The notes under the pieces are model-generated. The model made no database searches. It was not told the DNA's origin and saw nothing but the letters and a program-made list of their open reading frames with translations. This document shows, in pieces, positions 36,511 through 44,055 of a stretch of DNA of 64,000 nucleotides. Every line of letters begins with the position of its first letter. Positions within the stretch are counted from its first letter, which is position 1. The position numbers and the translations under genes were made by a program. The DNA comes from Sporomusa termitida. Its GTDB lineage: Bacteria > Bacillota > Negativicutes > Sporomusales > Sporomusaceae. The stretch spans positions 3,164,501 through 3,228,500 of the forward strand of contig NZ_CP036259.1 of NCBI RefSeq assembly GCF_007641255.1. The letters are read 5' to 3'.

Positions 36511-37596
36511 TTACTCGGCCATCATTTCTGCCCACAGTCTTTCCCCGGCGGCCCCGGCCAACATCTGGCCGGCCCGGGCCTTGGCCCCCTTAAAATCCTC
36601 ACTTATTGCCAGGAGTACATTCAGGGCATGGGTCACCGGCATGGCGGCTTTACCTTCCAGTTTCAGGACACAGCTTAAACAGTAGCCGATGAGAATATCG
36701 GCGCCGGACTGCCGGGCTTCCGCCAGTCTTGCCTGTACGAGTTGTTCGGTTAAATCCGGGCGAAAATGGGAAAGCTGCCCGCCACTGCCGCAGCAAATGG
36801 CCTGGGCCCCGCTATGCTGCATTTCCCGCAGGGAAAAACCAGCCTGAGCCAACGCCTGCCGGACCTGCCGGCCAAAGCGGCGGGCAAACCGGTCGGGGCA
36901 GGCATCATGAACAGTACACTTGATTTTGCTGTTCCGGTCAGTTGGTGCCAACTTCAGCATTTCATACACCGTCCGGACACTGACATTACAGGCCTGAAAA
37001 ACGGGCTCCAGTTCGTAATAACACCCGGGACAGGCTGTAATAACCCTGGTTATGTTATGCTGTTGCAAAAATTCTTGCAGTTGGCCCTGCAGGGCTTCGG
37101 CTCTGGGCCGCAGGCCCAGCTGCCGCAGGGGTTTGCCGCAGCAGGCTGTCCAAAAGCCCCGGCAATCTACGTCAGCCTGCAGGCGGTAAAAGACCGCCCG
37201 CGTCAGTCCCGGTGAATAGGTCAACAGGGTACAGCCGGGAAAAAACCAGGTTCCCCCGCTGCCGGCATTCTCTATATCACCGTAGTCAACCCCGTAGCAG
37301 CGGCGATACATATTCATAACATTGTTGGGCCGGTCGGGAAACAGATACCGGTATTCATTACTGTCAAATTCTCCTTGCCTTACCGCTTCCTCCCGGCGGC
37401 AGGCAAACAGCTGCCGCGGGCTTAAGCCCAGGGGGCAAACCGCCTCGCACGCGCCGCACAGCGAACAGCTGAAAGCTTCGGTAACCGACGCCCCCCGGCC
37501 GGCGATACGGGCCGGTGATTCTCCTGTTTGTGCCAGAAATTGGCACAGGGCAGTACATTTACCACATTCCACACAATCCTTAGCTAACATATCCAT
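36511..37596 (-). CDS. HdrD-like Fe-S oxidoreductase with CCG domains
   Basis: A 361-residue protein. Two N-terminal [4Fe-4S] motifs (CVECGKCTALC, CSLCGACEAVCP) precede two Cys-rich CCG domains (FFPGCTLL...TACCGKPL; ACPGCYYE...ICCGSGGQ). This is the build of heterodisulfide-reductase subunit D and relatives, which bind an unusual [4Fe-4S] site and pass electrons. Cytoplasmic. Part of cluster A. Confidence 0.85.
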   Translation of the reverse strand: MDMLAKDCVECGKCTALCQFLAQTGESPARIAGRGASVTEAFSCSLCGACEAVCPLGLSPRQLFACRREEAVRQGEFDSNEYRYLFPDRPNNVMNMYRRCYGVDYGDIENAGSGGTWFFPGCTLLTYSPGLTRAVFYRLQADVDCRGFWTACCGKPLRQLGLRPRAEALQGQLQEFLQQHNITRVITACPGCYYELEPVFQACNVSVRTVYEMLKLAPTDRNSKIKCTVHDACPDRFARRFGRQVRQALAQAGFSLREMQHSGAQAICCGSGGQLSHFRPDLTEQLVQARLAEARQSGADILIGYCLSCVLKLEGKAAMPVTHALNVLLAISEDFKGAKARAGQMLAGAAGERLWAEMMAE

Positions 37597-37646
37597 ACAT
37601 CATTTTCCTTCAAAACACTGCTTCGCTGCTGCCGGCGCTCTCCGCT

Positions 37647-38477
37647 TCAGCGGTTTGGCGGCACGGCCGAGCTTTCCAGGCCGATTTCGTCTAAGACGGC
37701 CAGAGTATTCACCGGCACCTTGATGTTTTTGTCACACCGGGCCGCCAGTTCCAGCGCCTTGATCACCGGAATCATGCTGGCCAGGTCCACCGGAATATCC
37801 ACATCAGGCGCGGCTTCCACCACCCCAAACGGAATATTCTGTTGGGCCGCTTTGGTGACGAGCATATCCAAAGCCGTTATCCCGTCGGTGTTGTAAAATA
37901 CCCGGTTAAAATCGAACGGGGTCGTACAGGTGTAACCGACAACAGAAAAGCCCCCTTCCTGGCAGGCCCCTTCGACCAAAGCCGCTCCCAGCCCCGGGGG
38001 GGCAGTCTCAATACTCCGGGCCGCATTCCGGCCCGGCTCGCTGCCGGCCAGCCGTTCCAGCTTGGCAACCGTATCCTGCAGGATGACAGGCTGCAAACTG
38101 GGCAGGTCACCGCCGACAATCACCACACTGTCGGCCAGGCGGTCGGGAGCGCCATTTTTCAGAATATAGTCGGCTGCATATTGCATACACTGGTCGAAAT
38201 TGCCGCCCTGGTCGGCATAAACTTCTTTAATCTGCGACCGGTCGGCAGTCCTGGCCAGTAATTTTTCCAGGTACTCACGGTCACCAGCCTGGTTATAGCA
38301 GACCCGGACCTCGCCGCTCCCGGCTGCCAGACAAACATTAATCACATCCAGCAGACAGCCTTCATAAAAAGCCATTGCCTCTGCCGGCGTCAATATCCCG
38401 CCCCGGTTTGCCGTAAGCCGGGTCTTGGTATCTCCGGCCTTGGGAACTTTGGTAAAAACAACGATTGTGGTGCGCAT
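37647..38477 (-). CDS. TIGR04282/DUF2064 family transferase (rSAM/selenodomain-associated)
   Basis: A 276-residue protein opening TTIVVFTKVPKAGDTKTRLT, the mark of the TIGR04282 family, with VVIVGGDLPSL as nucleotide-sugar-type metal site and GFSVVGYT downstream. The family is named for co-occurrence with the radical SAM/selenodomain protein TIGR04167, which is ArsS; an ArsS gene lies at 62562-63524 in this window. First gene after the sigma-54 promoter at 38598-38613. ATG 38477 follows AGGAGGTTACACC. Function unproven. Confidence 0.75.
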   Translation of the reverse strand: MRTTIVVFTKVPKAGDTKTRLTANRGGILTPAEAMAFYEGCLLDVINVCLAAGSGEVRVCYNQAGDREYLEKLLARTADRSQIKEVYADQGGNFDQCMQYAADYILKNGAPDRLADSVVIVGGDLPSLQPVILQDTVAKLERLAGSEPGRNAARSIETAPPGLGAALVEGACQEGGFSVVGYTCTTPFDFNRVFYNTDGITALDMLVTKAAQQNIPFGVVEAAPDVDIPVDLASMIPVIKALELAARCDKNIKVPVNTLAVLDEIGLESSAVPPNR

Positions 38478-38597
38478 GGTGTAACCTCCTATATCTACCT
38501 CTACCTTTGTCGTCTGCCAGGCACAGTTTGTACTCCGGTTGCAGGTGCTCCCGCCTGGCCCGGCATTTCTCATTAACTTGTTATTGCCTACTTCTAA

Positions 38598-38613
38598 TGC
38601 AAAACTCATGCCA
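38598..38613 (-). promoter_or_regulatory. Sigma-54 promoter of molybdoenzyme cluster A
   Basis: On the minus strand TGGCATGAGTTTTGCA, with the invariant GG and GC ten bases apart and close agreement with the -24/-12 consensus TGGCAC-N5-TTGC. It lies about 120 bases before the TIGR04282 gene. Two near-identical elements occur at 46479-46494 and 47021-47036. A weaker vegetative candidate (TTGCTG-16-TATAAG, 38646-38673) is also present. Confidence 0.8.
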
Positions 38614-39017
38614 ACTGTTTGTTTGCTGGCCAAAGCCAGCATGCCCTTATAGATAAAGCATTTATGCCAGCAATGCTGTGCGGCTTCCTATTATCATTTT
38701 TTCATTTTGAGAAACATCCCGTTTTTTTGTCTCATTTTAAAATTACTGCGTCTCTGCCGCCCCGGGACTCAGTCCTGAAACCTGGCTTGGGCCCTGGCGG
38801 CAAAGCCCGCCAACGCTAAAGATTCTTCCTGTCCTTTAACCAGGTTTTGCCTGCCTAAATTTTGCCAGGATAAAGAAAACACGACTTGCGCCGAGCCTTT
38901 GGCGCAAGCGGAAGCCGCTGTTTCCCTTATCCGGGGAAAGTTATCCTTTCTATCCGGATAAAAACCAGCGGCCTGCACTGCGCCCGGGGCGGCAGGCAAG
39001 CCGCTGCTGCCAACTTG
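38614..39017. other. Gene-free stretch between cluster A and the DUF362 gene
   Basis: No gene recognised. A hairpin CTTGCGCC/GGCGCAAG lies at 38885-38908. An open frame at 38769-38999 on the minus strand has no ribosome site and no recognisable motif. The region must hold upstream elements for the sigma-54 promoter. Confidence 0.4.
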
Positions 39018-40115
39018 TCAAAATACCTCAATTAATTCGTATTCCAGTGATCCCATACCAATGTGGGCCGCATGTTCCATCTGAATGGCAGCATTGCGTT
39101 CAGGAAATGCCAGTTGACCCAAGGTATGTCCGTAAGCAGCTTTCGTCAGATCCTGGGTTGCTTTGTCAATCGCCACCGGGTCCCAGGCGGCAAGAATTCC
39201 CAGATCAGGTATTAAATTGTCAGCCGGTTGTTTGACAAGGCAGTCGCAGTGTTTCGTCATATTCAGCAAGACATTAATATAAAAACATTTACCCGGCTTA
39301 TTAATCACTGCTCCCCAGGCGTGTTCAGCCATACTTTTCTGCAGAAAACCCTCATCGGCAGTAAAATCATAGGTAACGGCATCGAACCGGCAGACAGCAA
39401 TACATTCGCCGCAGCCAATACAGCGATTGTCAGCAATATACATCTTGCCAGCCTGTTCAATAATAGCGTCAGCCGGACACCACTGCCGGCATTTTTGGCA
39501 ACCGGTGCACAGGCTCGGCTTAATGGCCGGCAGTATGGCCGAATGCTGCCGCCTTTTCCCCTTACGGCTTGCTAAGCCCATGCCAAGGTTTTTAATACAG
39601 GCTCCTAACCCTGTGGAAATGCACCCCGTGGCATGAGAGACCACGAACAGCGCATCAACCCCCATCAGCTCTCTGGCAACATGTACTGTTTTATGCAGCT
39701 CCCCGGGGATAGGCACCTCATATTCGGTATTACCCAGCAAGCCGTCAGCCATCAGAAAAGGGGCGCCGACCTGCTCAATGCCAAAACCCTGGCGATGGGC
39801 CTGCAGCAGATGGTTAACCGCATTATGCCGCTCACCCTTGTACAGGGTTGAGGTTTCCGTCAAAAAGGGATTTCCGTTTGCTGCTTTGACCTTGTCCACC
39901 AATGCCCGTATCAGTTCAGGCCTGACGCGGGTATTATTCTCCCCTTCCCCCACATGCAGTTTAATAGCCACGAAATCATTACCGGTGATGATCGCTGCGG
40001 CATCGGCTGCCATGTAAAGCCGGTGCATTGCCTGCACCTGGGCCTGCACAGCATCACCATCTGCCAGCCTGGCAAAATATACTTTAGCTGTCAGGCTAAT
40101 CTCCCCCTTTACCAT
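39018..40115 (-). CDS. DUF362 protein with ferredoxin domain
   Basis: About 365 residues. A DUF362 domain (KLHVGEGENNTRVRPELIRAL-type front, SHATGCISTGLGACIKNLGMG) contains a two-cluster ferredoxin insert (CTGCQKCRQWCP, CIGCGECIAVCR). Function unknown; often a redox protein in anaerobes. Three starts compete: ATG 40175 overlaps the MFS stop as ATGA; ATG 40115 has no ribosome site; CTG 40094 has an excellent AAGGGGGAG six bases upstream and would give MTAKVYFARL. I list 40115 as a compromise. Confidence 0.75.
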   Translation of the reverse strand: MVKGEISLTAKVYFARLADGDAVQAQVQAMHRLYMAADAAAIITGNDFVAIKLHVGEGENNTRVRPELIRALVDKVKAANGNPFLTETSTLYKGERHNAVNHLLQAHRQGFGIEQVGAPFLMADGLLGNTEYEVPIPGELHKTVHVARELMGVDALFVVSHATGCISTGLGACIKNLGMGLASRKGKRRQHSAILPAIKPSLCTGCQKCRQWCPADAIIEQAGKMYIADNRCIGCGECIAVCRFDAVTYDFTADEGFLQKSMAEHAWGAVINKPGKCFYINVLLNMTKHCDCLVKQPADNLIPDLGILAAWDPVAIDKATQDLTKAAYGHTLGQLAFPERNAAIQMEHAAHIGMGSLEYELIEVF

Positions 40116-40171
40116 AGAACTAACTTTTGGGTTATCCTGGTCAGGTCTGGCTGCCAATGCCAACCACCTGC

Positions 40172-41500
40172 TCATACTTTTCTAACCCAGAGCGTAATCA
40201 TCGCTACCGCGCCAATCAGGCAGAATGCCACCAAACACATCAGCCCGCCCATATAGTTGCCGGTCATATTGATGAAATAGCCGACAATCATTGGCGTAAT
40301 GGCTCCCCCCAGGCTGCCCAGACAGCTCTCAAAGCCACTGCCGGCCCCCAGGGCCTTGGCCGGCACAACCTTTTGGATAATGGCCCAATGACCGGGCTGG
40401 CCGATAAGCAGAGAGGCTACAGCCACAATCAGCCACAGCGCCGCTTCAATCTGCCCGGTAGCATGAGCCGCAAAATAAATGCCCACTGCGGCCCCCAGCA
40501 TATGCAGGATACCGAAAGTCGCTTTTCGCTCAATCTTATCGGTTACATAGCCGGCAATAATCAGAGCAACAATCCCTACGGCATAGGGAGCATTCGCCCA
40601 GAAGCCCATACTCGTCCACGAAAAGCCCAGGGCCTGTTTCAGATAGGAGGGAATCCAGGTCGCCAGCCCCCACCAGGCGGAAGTACTGAAAACATAAAAA
40701 ATCACACATAGCCAGTAGTCGAAGTTGAGCAAAAATCCCTTCCAGTTCTCCCAGGCCGAATTGGAATCAGCCGCAGCTCTGGTGGCCAGGGCCTCGGCCT
40801 CCTCTCTTAAACCGTATTCGATATGCTCCAGTTCCAGGTGATTGACCCGTTTGCTTTCGCGCGGACTGTCGGTAGTGAAAAACCAGATGAGGACCAGCGG
40901 AATCAGTCCCAGTGCCGCCAGGATGAAAAAACTGGACCGCCAGCCCCAGGCCCCGATAACCCAGACCATAAAAGGCATGGCTAACGCCGGTCCGGCTGTT
41001 AAACCAATCAGCCAGGTTGAATTTGCCCGGGCCCGCTCCTGCGGCGGGAACCAGTTTTTTACATATTTCATCTGCATCGGCCAATGCATGCCTTCGCCTA
41101 AGCCCAGGATACAGCGGGCTGCAACCATGCCGGCAAAGGTAGACACAAGGCCGCCGTAAATACAGGAAACTATCCATAAAACAATCGCTACCGACATTAC
41201 CTTACGCGGTCCCCATAAATCGCCCAGCGGACTTAGCAATGCATTAGTAATGGCATACGTAAACAAAAACATCGACATCAATGAGCCCATTGCCAGGGCA
41301 TCGCCCTGGATGCCCATCTCCTGGAGAAAGGTGTCGTCGGCAACCAGTACGGATATATTGACCCTGTCCAGATACGCAACTAACAATGTCACCAGCAGGA
41401 TGAGTATCACGACCACCCGCTGTCTGGTTGGTTTCTCCCCTGCTGCTGCCAGACCAGTCAAGCCGTTCTGACCATCGCCCGGTGTTTTCTGCTCCCCCAT
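40172..41500 (-). CDS. MFS transporter, anion:cation symporter type
   Basis: A 442-residue transporter with twelve membrane segments. LVAYLDRVNISV in the first helix and GDLWGPRKVMS in loop 2-3 match the ACS family, which imports organic anions such as hexuronates, phthalates or tartrate. The substrate is open. It is followed directly by the DUF362 gene (overlapping ATGA). Confidence 0.85.
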   Translation of the reverse strand: MGEQKTPGDGQNGLTGLAAAGEKPTRQRVVVILILLVTLLVAYLDRVNISVLVADDTFLQEMGIQGDALAMGSLMSMFLFTYAITNALLSPLGDLWGPRKVMSVAIVLWIVSCIYGGLVSTFAGMVAARCILGLGEGMHWPMQMKYVKNWFPPQERARANSTWLIGLTAGPALAMPFMVWVIGAWGWRSSFFILAALGLIPLVLIWFFTTDSPRESKRVNHLELEHIEYGLREEAEALATRAAADSNSAWENWKGFLLNFDYWLCVIFYVFSTSAWWGLATWIPSYLKQALGFSWTSMGFWANAPYAVGIVALIIAGYVTDKIERKATFGILHMLGAAVGIYFAAHATGQIEAALWLIVAVASLLIGQPGHWAIIQKVVPAKALGAGSGFESCLGSLGGAITPMIVGYFINMTGNYMGGLMCLVAFCLIGAVAMITLWVRKV

Positions 41501-41572
41501 GCAAACTCTCCTTCAATTTGATTTGCTGAATTGTTTTCATTAAATATGGCATTGGTGATTGATTACCCGTTG

Positions 41573-41626
41573 AGGTACGCAATGACCAATGTCACTGCAA
41601 GTAAGGCAGTAAAACTGCTGTTACTT
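41573..41626 (-). pseudogene. Possible stub of a second ACS-type transporter
   Basis: Directly after the stop of the OFA-type gene, the minus strand reads ALLAVTLVIAYLNG before a stop, resembling the first helix of the downstream ACS transporter (VTLLVAYLDRVN). The match is short, so this may be chance. Confidence 0.3.
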
Positions 41627-42874
41627 CTACATAGCACCGGCTGTGCCGGCACGGATCTGGCCGTCCCGTTTATCCAGGGCCCTGAATAGCAGCGCAAACA
41701 GCAGGCCCAGTACATTCAGCCCTAACGCAATCCAGAAAGCCTGCTCATAATTGCCGGTGGCGACCCGGACCGTTGCCGCCGTCATCGGGCCGAATATCGC
41801 CGCTAAACTAAAACCAATAAAGGTGATCCCATAGTTAACCCCGAAATTTTTCAAACCATACCTTTCACTTATAATTGACGGCATAGTACTCATGAACCCG
41901 CCAAAGACGGCGCCAACCCCGATCCCGGAAACGGCAAACCCGGCTACCGAGCCGGTAAAAGCCAGATTCAGCATGGCCAAGGCCGAAATGACGTACATGA
42001 CCATGATGGTGCTGGAACGGCCGATTTTATCTGATATATACCCAAAGGCTACCCGCCCCAGGGCATTGGAGATCGCAACCAGACTGACAAAGAAGGCCGC
42101 ATCCATTGGCGTCAGTTTAAACATCTGCTGGCCGATGGGCGAGGCAAAGGCTGTGATCATCAGGCCGGACATAGCGCCGCAGGTGAGCATAACCAGAACC
42201 ACCCACCAGATTTTATCCCGCAGCATCTGGGTCCAGGTCAGATCGGACGCCGCCGGCCGGGAAGCAGTGACAGCCACCGGCGGCGTCCAGCCCTCCGGTT
42301 TGAAGCCTGGTGGTGCTTTCTTAATAACCAATGAGCAGAGAAAAATAATGACAAAAAAGACAACACCCAGGATTTTAAAGGTGGTAAGCACCCCCACGCT
42401 GATAATCATGGAACCGGCAATCGGCGCAACGATCGTGGCCCCCGAGCCATACCCGGCTGCCACCAGGCCGGAAGCCAAACCTCGCCTGTCAGGAAAGAAT
42501 TTGACAGTATTGCCTAAGGTTCCCGCATAAACAACCCCGCCGCCGATTCCGGCCAGAACGCTATAGGTAAAATAGAGCATTTCCACGCTGGCTACAAAAC
42601 CAGTAATAAATAAACCGACGCTAAACATAATACCGCCGATAATAACATTGGCTTTAGAGCCTAAGCGGTCCTGGATATAACCGCCGCCGATCATGGCAAC
42701 AGGACTCAGAGCGTGGTTAATCGTAAACGCCAGGGCAATGGCCGTTGCCGGCCAGCCAAATACCTTACCCAAGGGCAGGGAAAAGACACTCCAGGCATAT
42801 AAAGTCCCTATACAGATATTGGTTATGATCGCGGCGACCAGGATCAGCCAGCGATTATACTTTTGTTCTGACAT
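41627..42874 (-). CDS. MFS transporter, oxalate/formate antiporter (OFA) family
   Basis: A 415-residue transporter with twelve membrane segments. The first helix NICIGTLYAWSVFSLPL, the conserved GxGGGVVYAG and FFPDRRGLASGLVAAGYGSG are the OFA (OxlT-like) hallmarks. It exchanges monocarboxylates or oxalate/formate. It is the first of two transporters in tandem; no oxalate-degradation enzyme is present here, so the substrate is open. Confidence 0.85.
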   Translation of the reverse strand: MSEQKYNRWLILVAAIITNICIGTLYAWSVFSLPLGKVFGWPATAIALAFTINHALSPVAMIGGGYIQDRLGSKANVIIGGIMFSVGLFITGFVASVEMLYFTYSVLAGIGGGVVYAGTLGNTVKFFPDRRGLASGLVAAGYGSGATIVAPIAGSMIISVGVLTTFKILGVVFFVIIFLCSLVIKKAPPGFKPEGWTPPVAVTASRPAASDLTWTQMLRDKIWWVVLVMLTCGAMSGLMITAFASPIGQQMFKLTPMDAAFFVSLVAISNALGRVAFGYISDKIGRSSTIMVMYVISALAMLNLAFTGSVAGFAVSGIGVGAVFGGFMSTMPSIISERYGLKNFGVNYGITFIGFSLAAIFGPMTAATVRVATGNYEQAFWIALGLNVLGLLFALLFRALDKRDGQIRAGTAGAM

Positions 42875-43000
42875 TTTTCTCCCTCTTTTCGCTTGTAATC
42901 CTTGCTATTCCTTACTAGACACTAGCTGTTGCTTTTAACAATGTAAACTTTCCCGGGTAATATTGCTATGATTAATTAATGGTGGAAAAATGCTGTATAG

Positions 43001-43030
43001 AGGCAGGCCTTACTGCATATTGGCCTGCCT
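43001..43030 (-). terminator. Hairpin after the zinc-ribbon gene
   Basis: AGGCAGGCC and GGCCTGCCT pair perfectly across a 12-base loop, 46 bases past the stop at 43077. The T-run behind it is poor, so it is a weak terminator or an mRNA end structure. Confidence 0.55.
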
Positions 43031-43076
43031 CATTCCCCCTAAGATATCCTATATCAACTCTCATATCAGAAATACT

Positions 43077-43220
43077 CTACTTCTTTTCTGCATTGTCAGT
43101 GGGTAACTCGGTTCCGCAAAAAGGACACTTCTTCTGCTTAATACCGGCCATTGCCGAGACTTTCTTCTTGCAATTCGGACACTCTGTCGGCTTGGATAAT
43201 GAAGCTGGTCGAAAACACAT
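43077..43220 (-). CDS. Small zinc-ribbon protein
   Basis: A 47-residue protein starting MCFRPASLSKPTECPNC and ending CPFCGTELPTDNAEKK. The two CPxC knuckles would bind one zinc ion, as in stand-alone zinc ribbons. GGAGGTACTACATA precedes the ATG at 43220. Too short for most gene callers. Function unknown. Confidence 0.8.
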   Translation of the reverse strand: MCFRPASLSKPTECPNCKKKVSAMAGIKQKKCPFCGTELPTDNAEKK

Positions 43221-43691
43221 TATGTAGTACCTCCTTAACTATATAGTCCTAACGTTTCAGCTGCTTTCCGGCATTGCTGCCCCGCAACCACCTCCCCTGA
43301 GCCCTGATTAACAATGCTTGCCACTGCATTGTCGTCAAAGTAATCTCGCAATAAGTATGCCAAAGAAATTAAATACCGTCAGAACCAGCTTATAATCAGG
43401 GCCGGCGCTAGTTTTCCCCGGCGGCCGGCAGTAGGGTTACAATCTCTTTTTAGGATTTTCCAATCCTTAATTCCTGTTCATGCCAGGAAAAACAGGCGAA
43501 AGCAAGCTGCTCTGTTTTGCAAGCCTGTATCAAATTAGGAATAGGCCCGGGCTTGTCCGCTGCAGCTGCCTGTAAACCGATTCGCTGCCAGGATATTAAA
43601 AACACAATGCCACAACGGTCCCGGCCCGGGACCAGTCATGGCACTGGAGCTCGCTTATAAAGGCCTCAGGCTACGGCTGAGCGCTCTCGCC
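43221..43691. other. Gene-free stretch between zinc ribbon and cluster B
   Basis: No gene or clear relic seen on either strand. It contains GGTCCCGGCCCGGGACC (near 43618-43634), a strong small palindrome, and CTCAG/CTGAG pairing near 43660-43685 that may end cluster B. Confidence 0.4.
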
Positions 43692-44027
43692 TTACGGCAC
43701 AAACATTACTACCTTTTTGCCTTTATCTGCCATCTTTTTGGCCAGTTCCTCCACCGGTCCCACTTCCATGCACTGACCCAGGCAGTGAAGAGCGCAAGCC
43801 GGCTTCTCACCTTTGGCCACCCGGTCTTCACATAAATCACAGAGCTGGGTAGGAACAGGAACAAAATTCCATTCCCACTTATCGCCTTCTACATTCCAGG
43901 GACCCACTTCCGTCATCTTGATCCCCCATTTGTCCTTAGGGATATTTCTTTCATTCCGGCAGGCAACCTCGCAGCTATGGCAGCCTGTGCAATATTCATA
44001 ATCAATCATTAAGCCATTACGCGACAT
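43692..44027 (-). CDS. Small FeS subunit of molybdoenzyme B
   Basis: A 111-residue ferredoxin-like protein: CTGCHSCEVACRNE at the start, CDLCEDRVAKGEKPACALHC and one further Cys in the second half. It is about half the size of DmsB-type subunits and has fewer clusters (two complete Cys groups). ATG 44027 follows GGAGGGATAAGG. It follows the MopB gene by 28 bases and must be its electron-transfer partner. Confidence 0.85.
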   Translation of the reverse strand: MSRNGLMIDYEYCTGCHSCEVACRNERNIPKDKWGIKMTEVGPWNVEGDKWEWNFVPVPTQLCDLCEDRVAKGEKPACALHCLGQCMEVGPVEELAKKMADKGKKVVMFVP

Positions 44028-44055
44028 CCTTATCCCTCCATTCAAATTTATCTTC

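Noticed and set aside
38769-38999. A 76-residue minus-strand frame after the DUF362 gene
   Set aside because: No ribosome site, no motif, and part of it is a hairpin; treated as non-coding.
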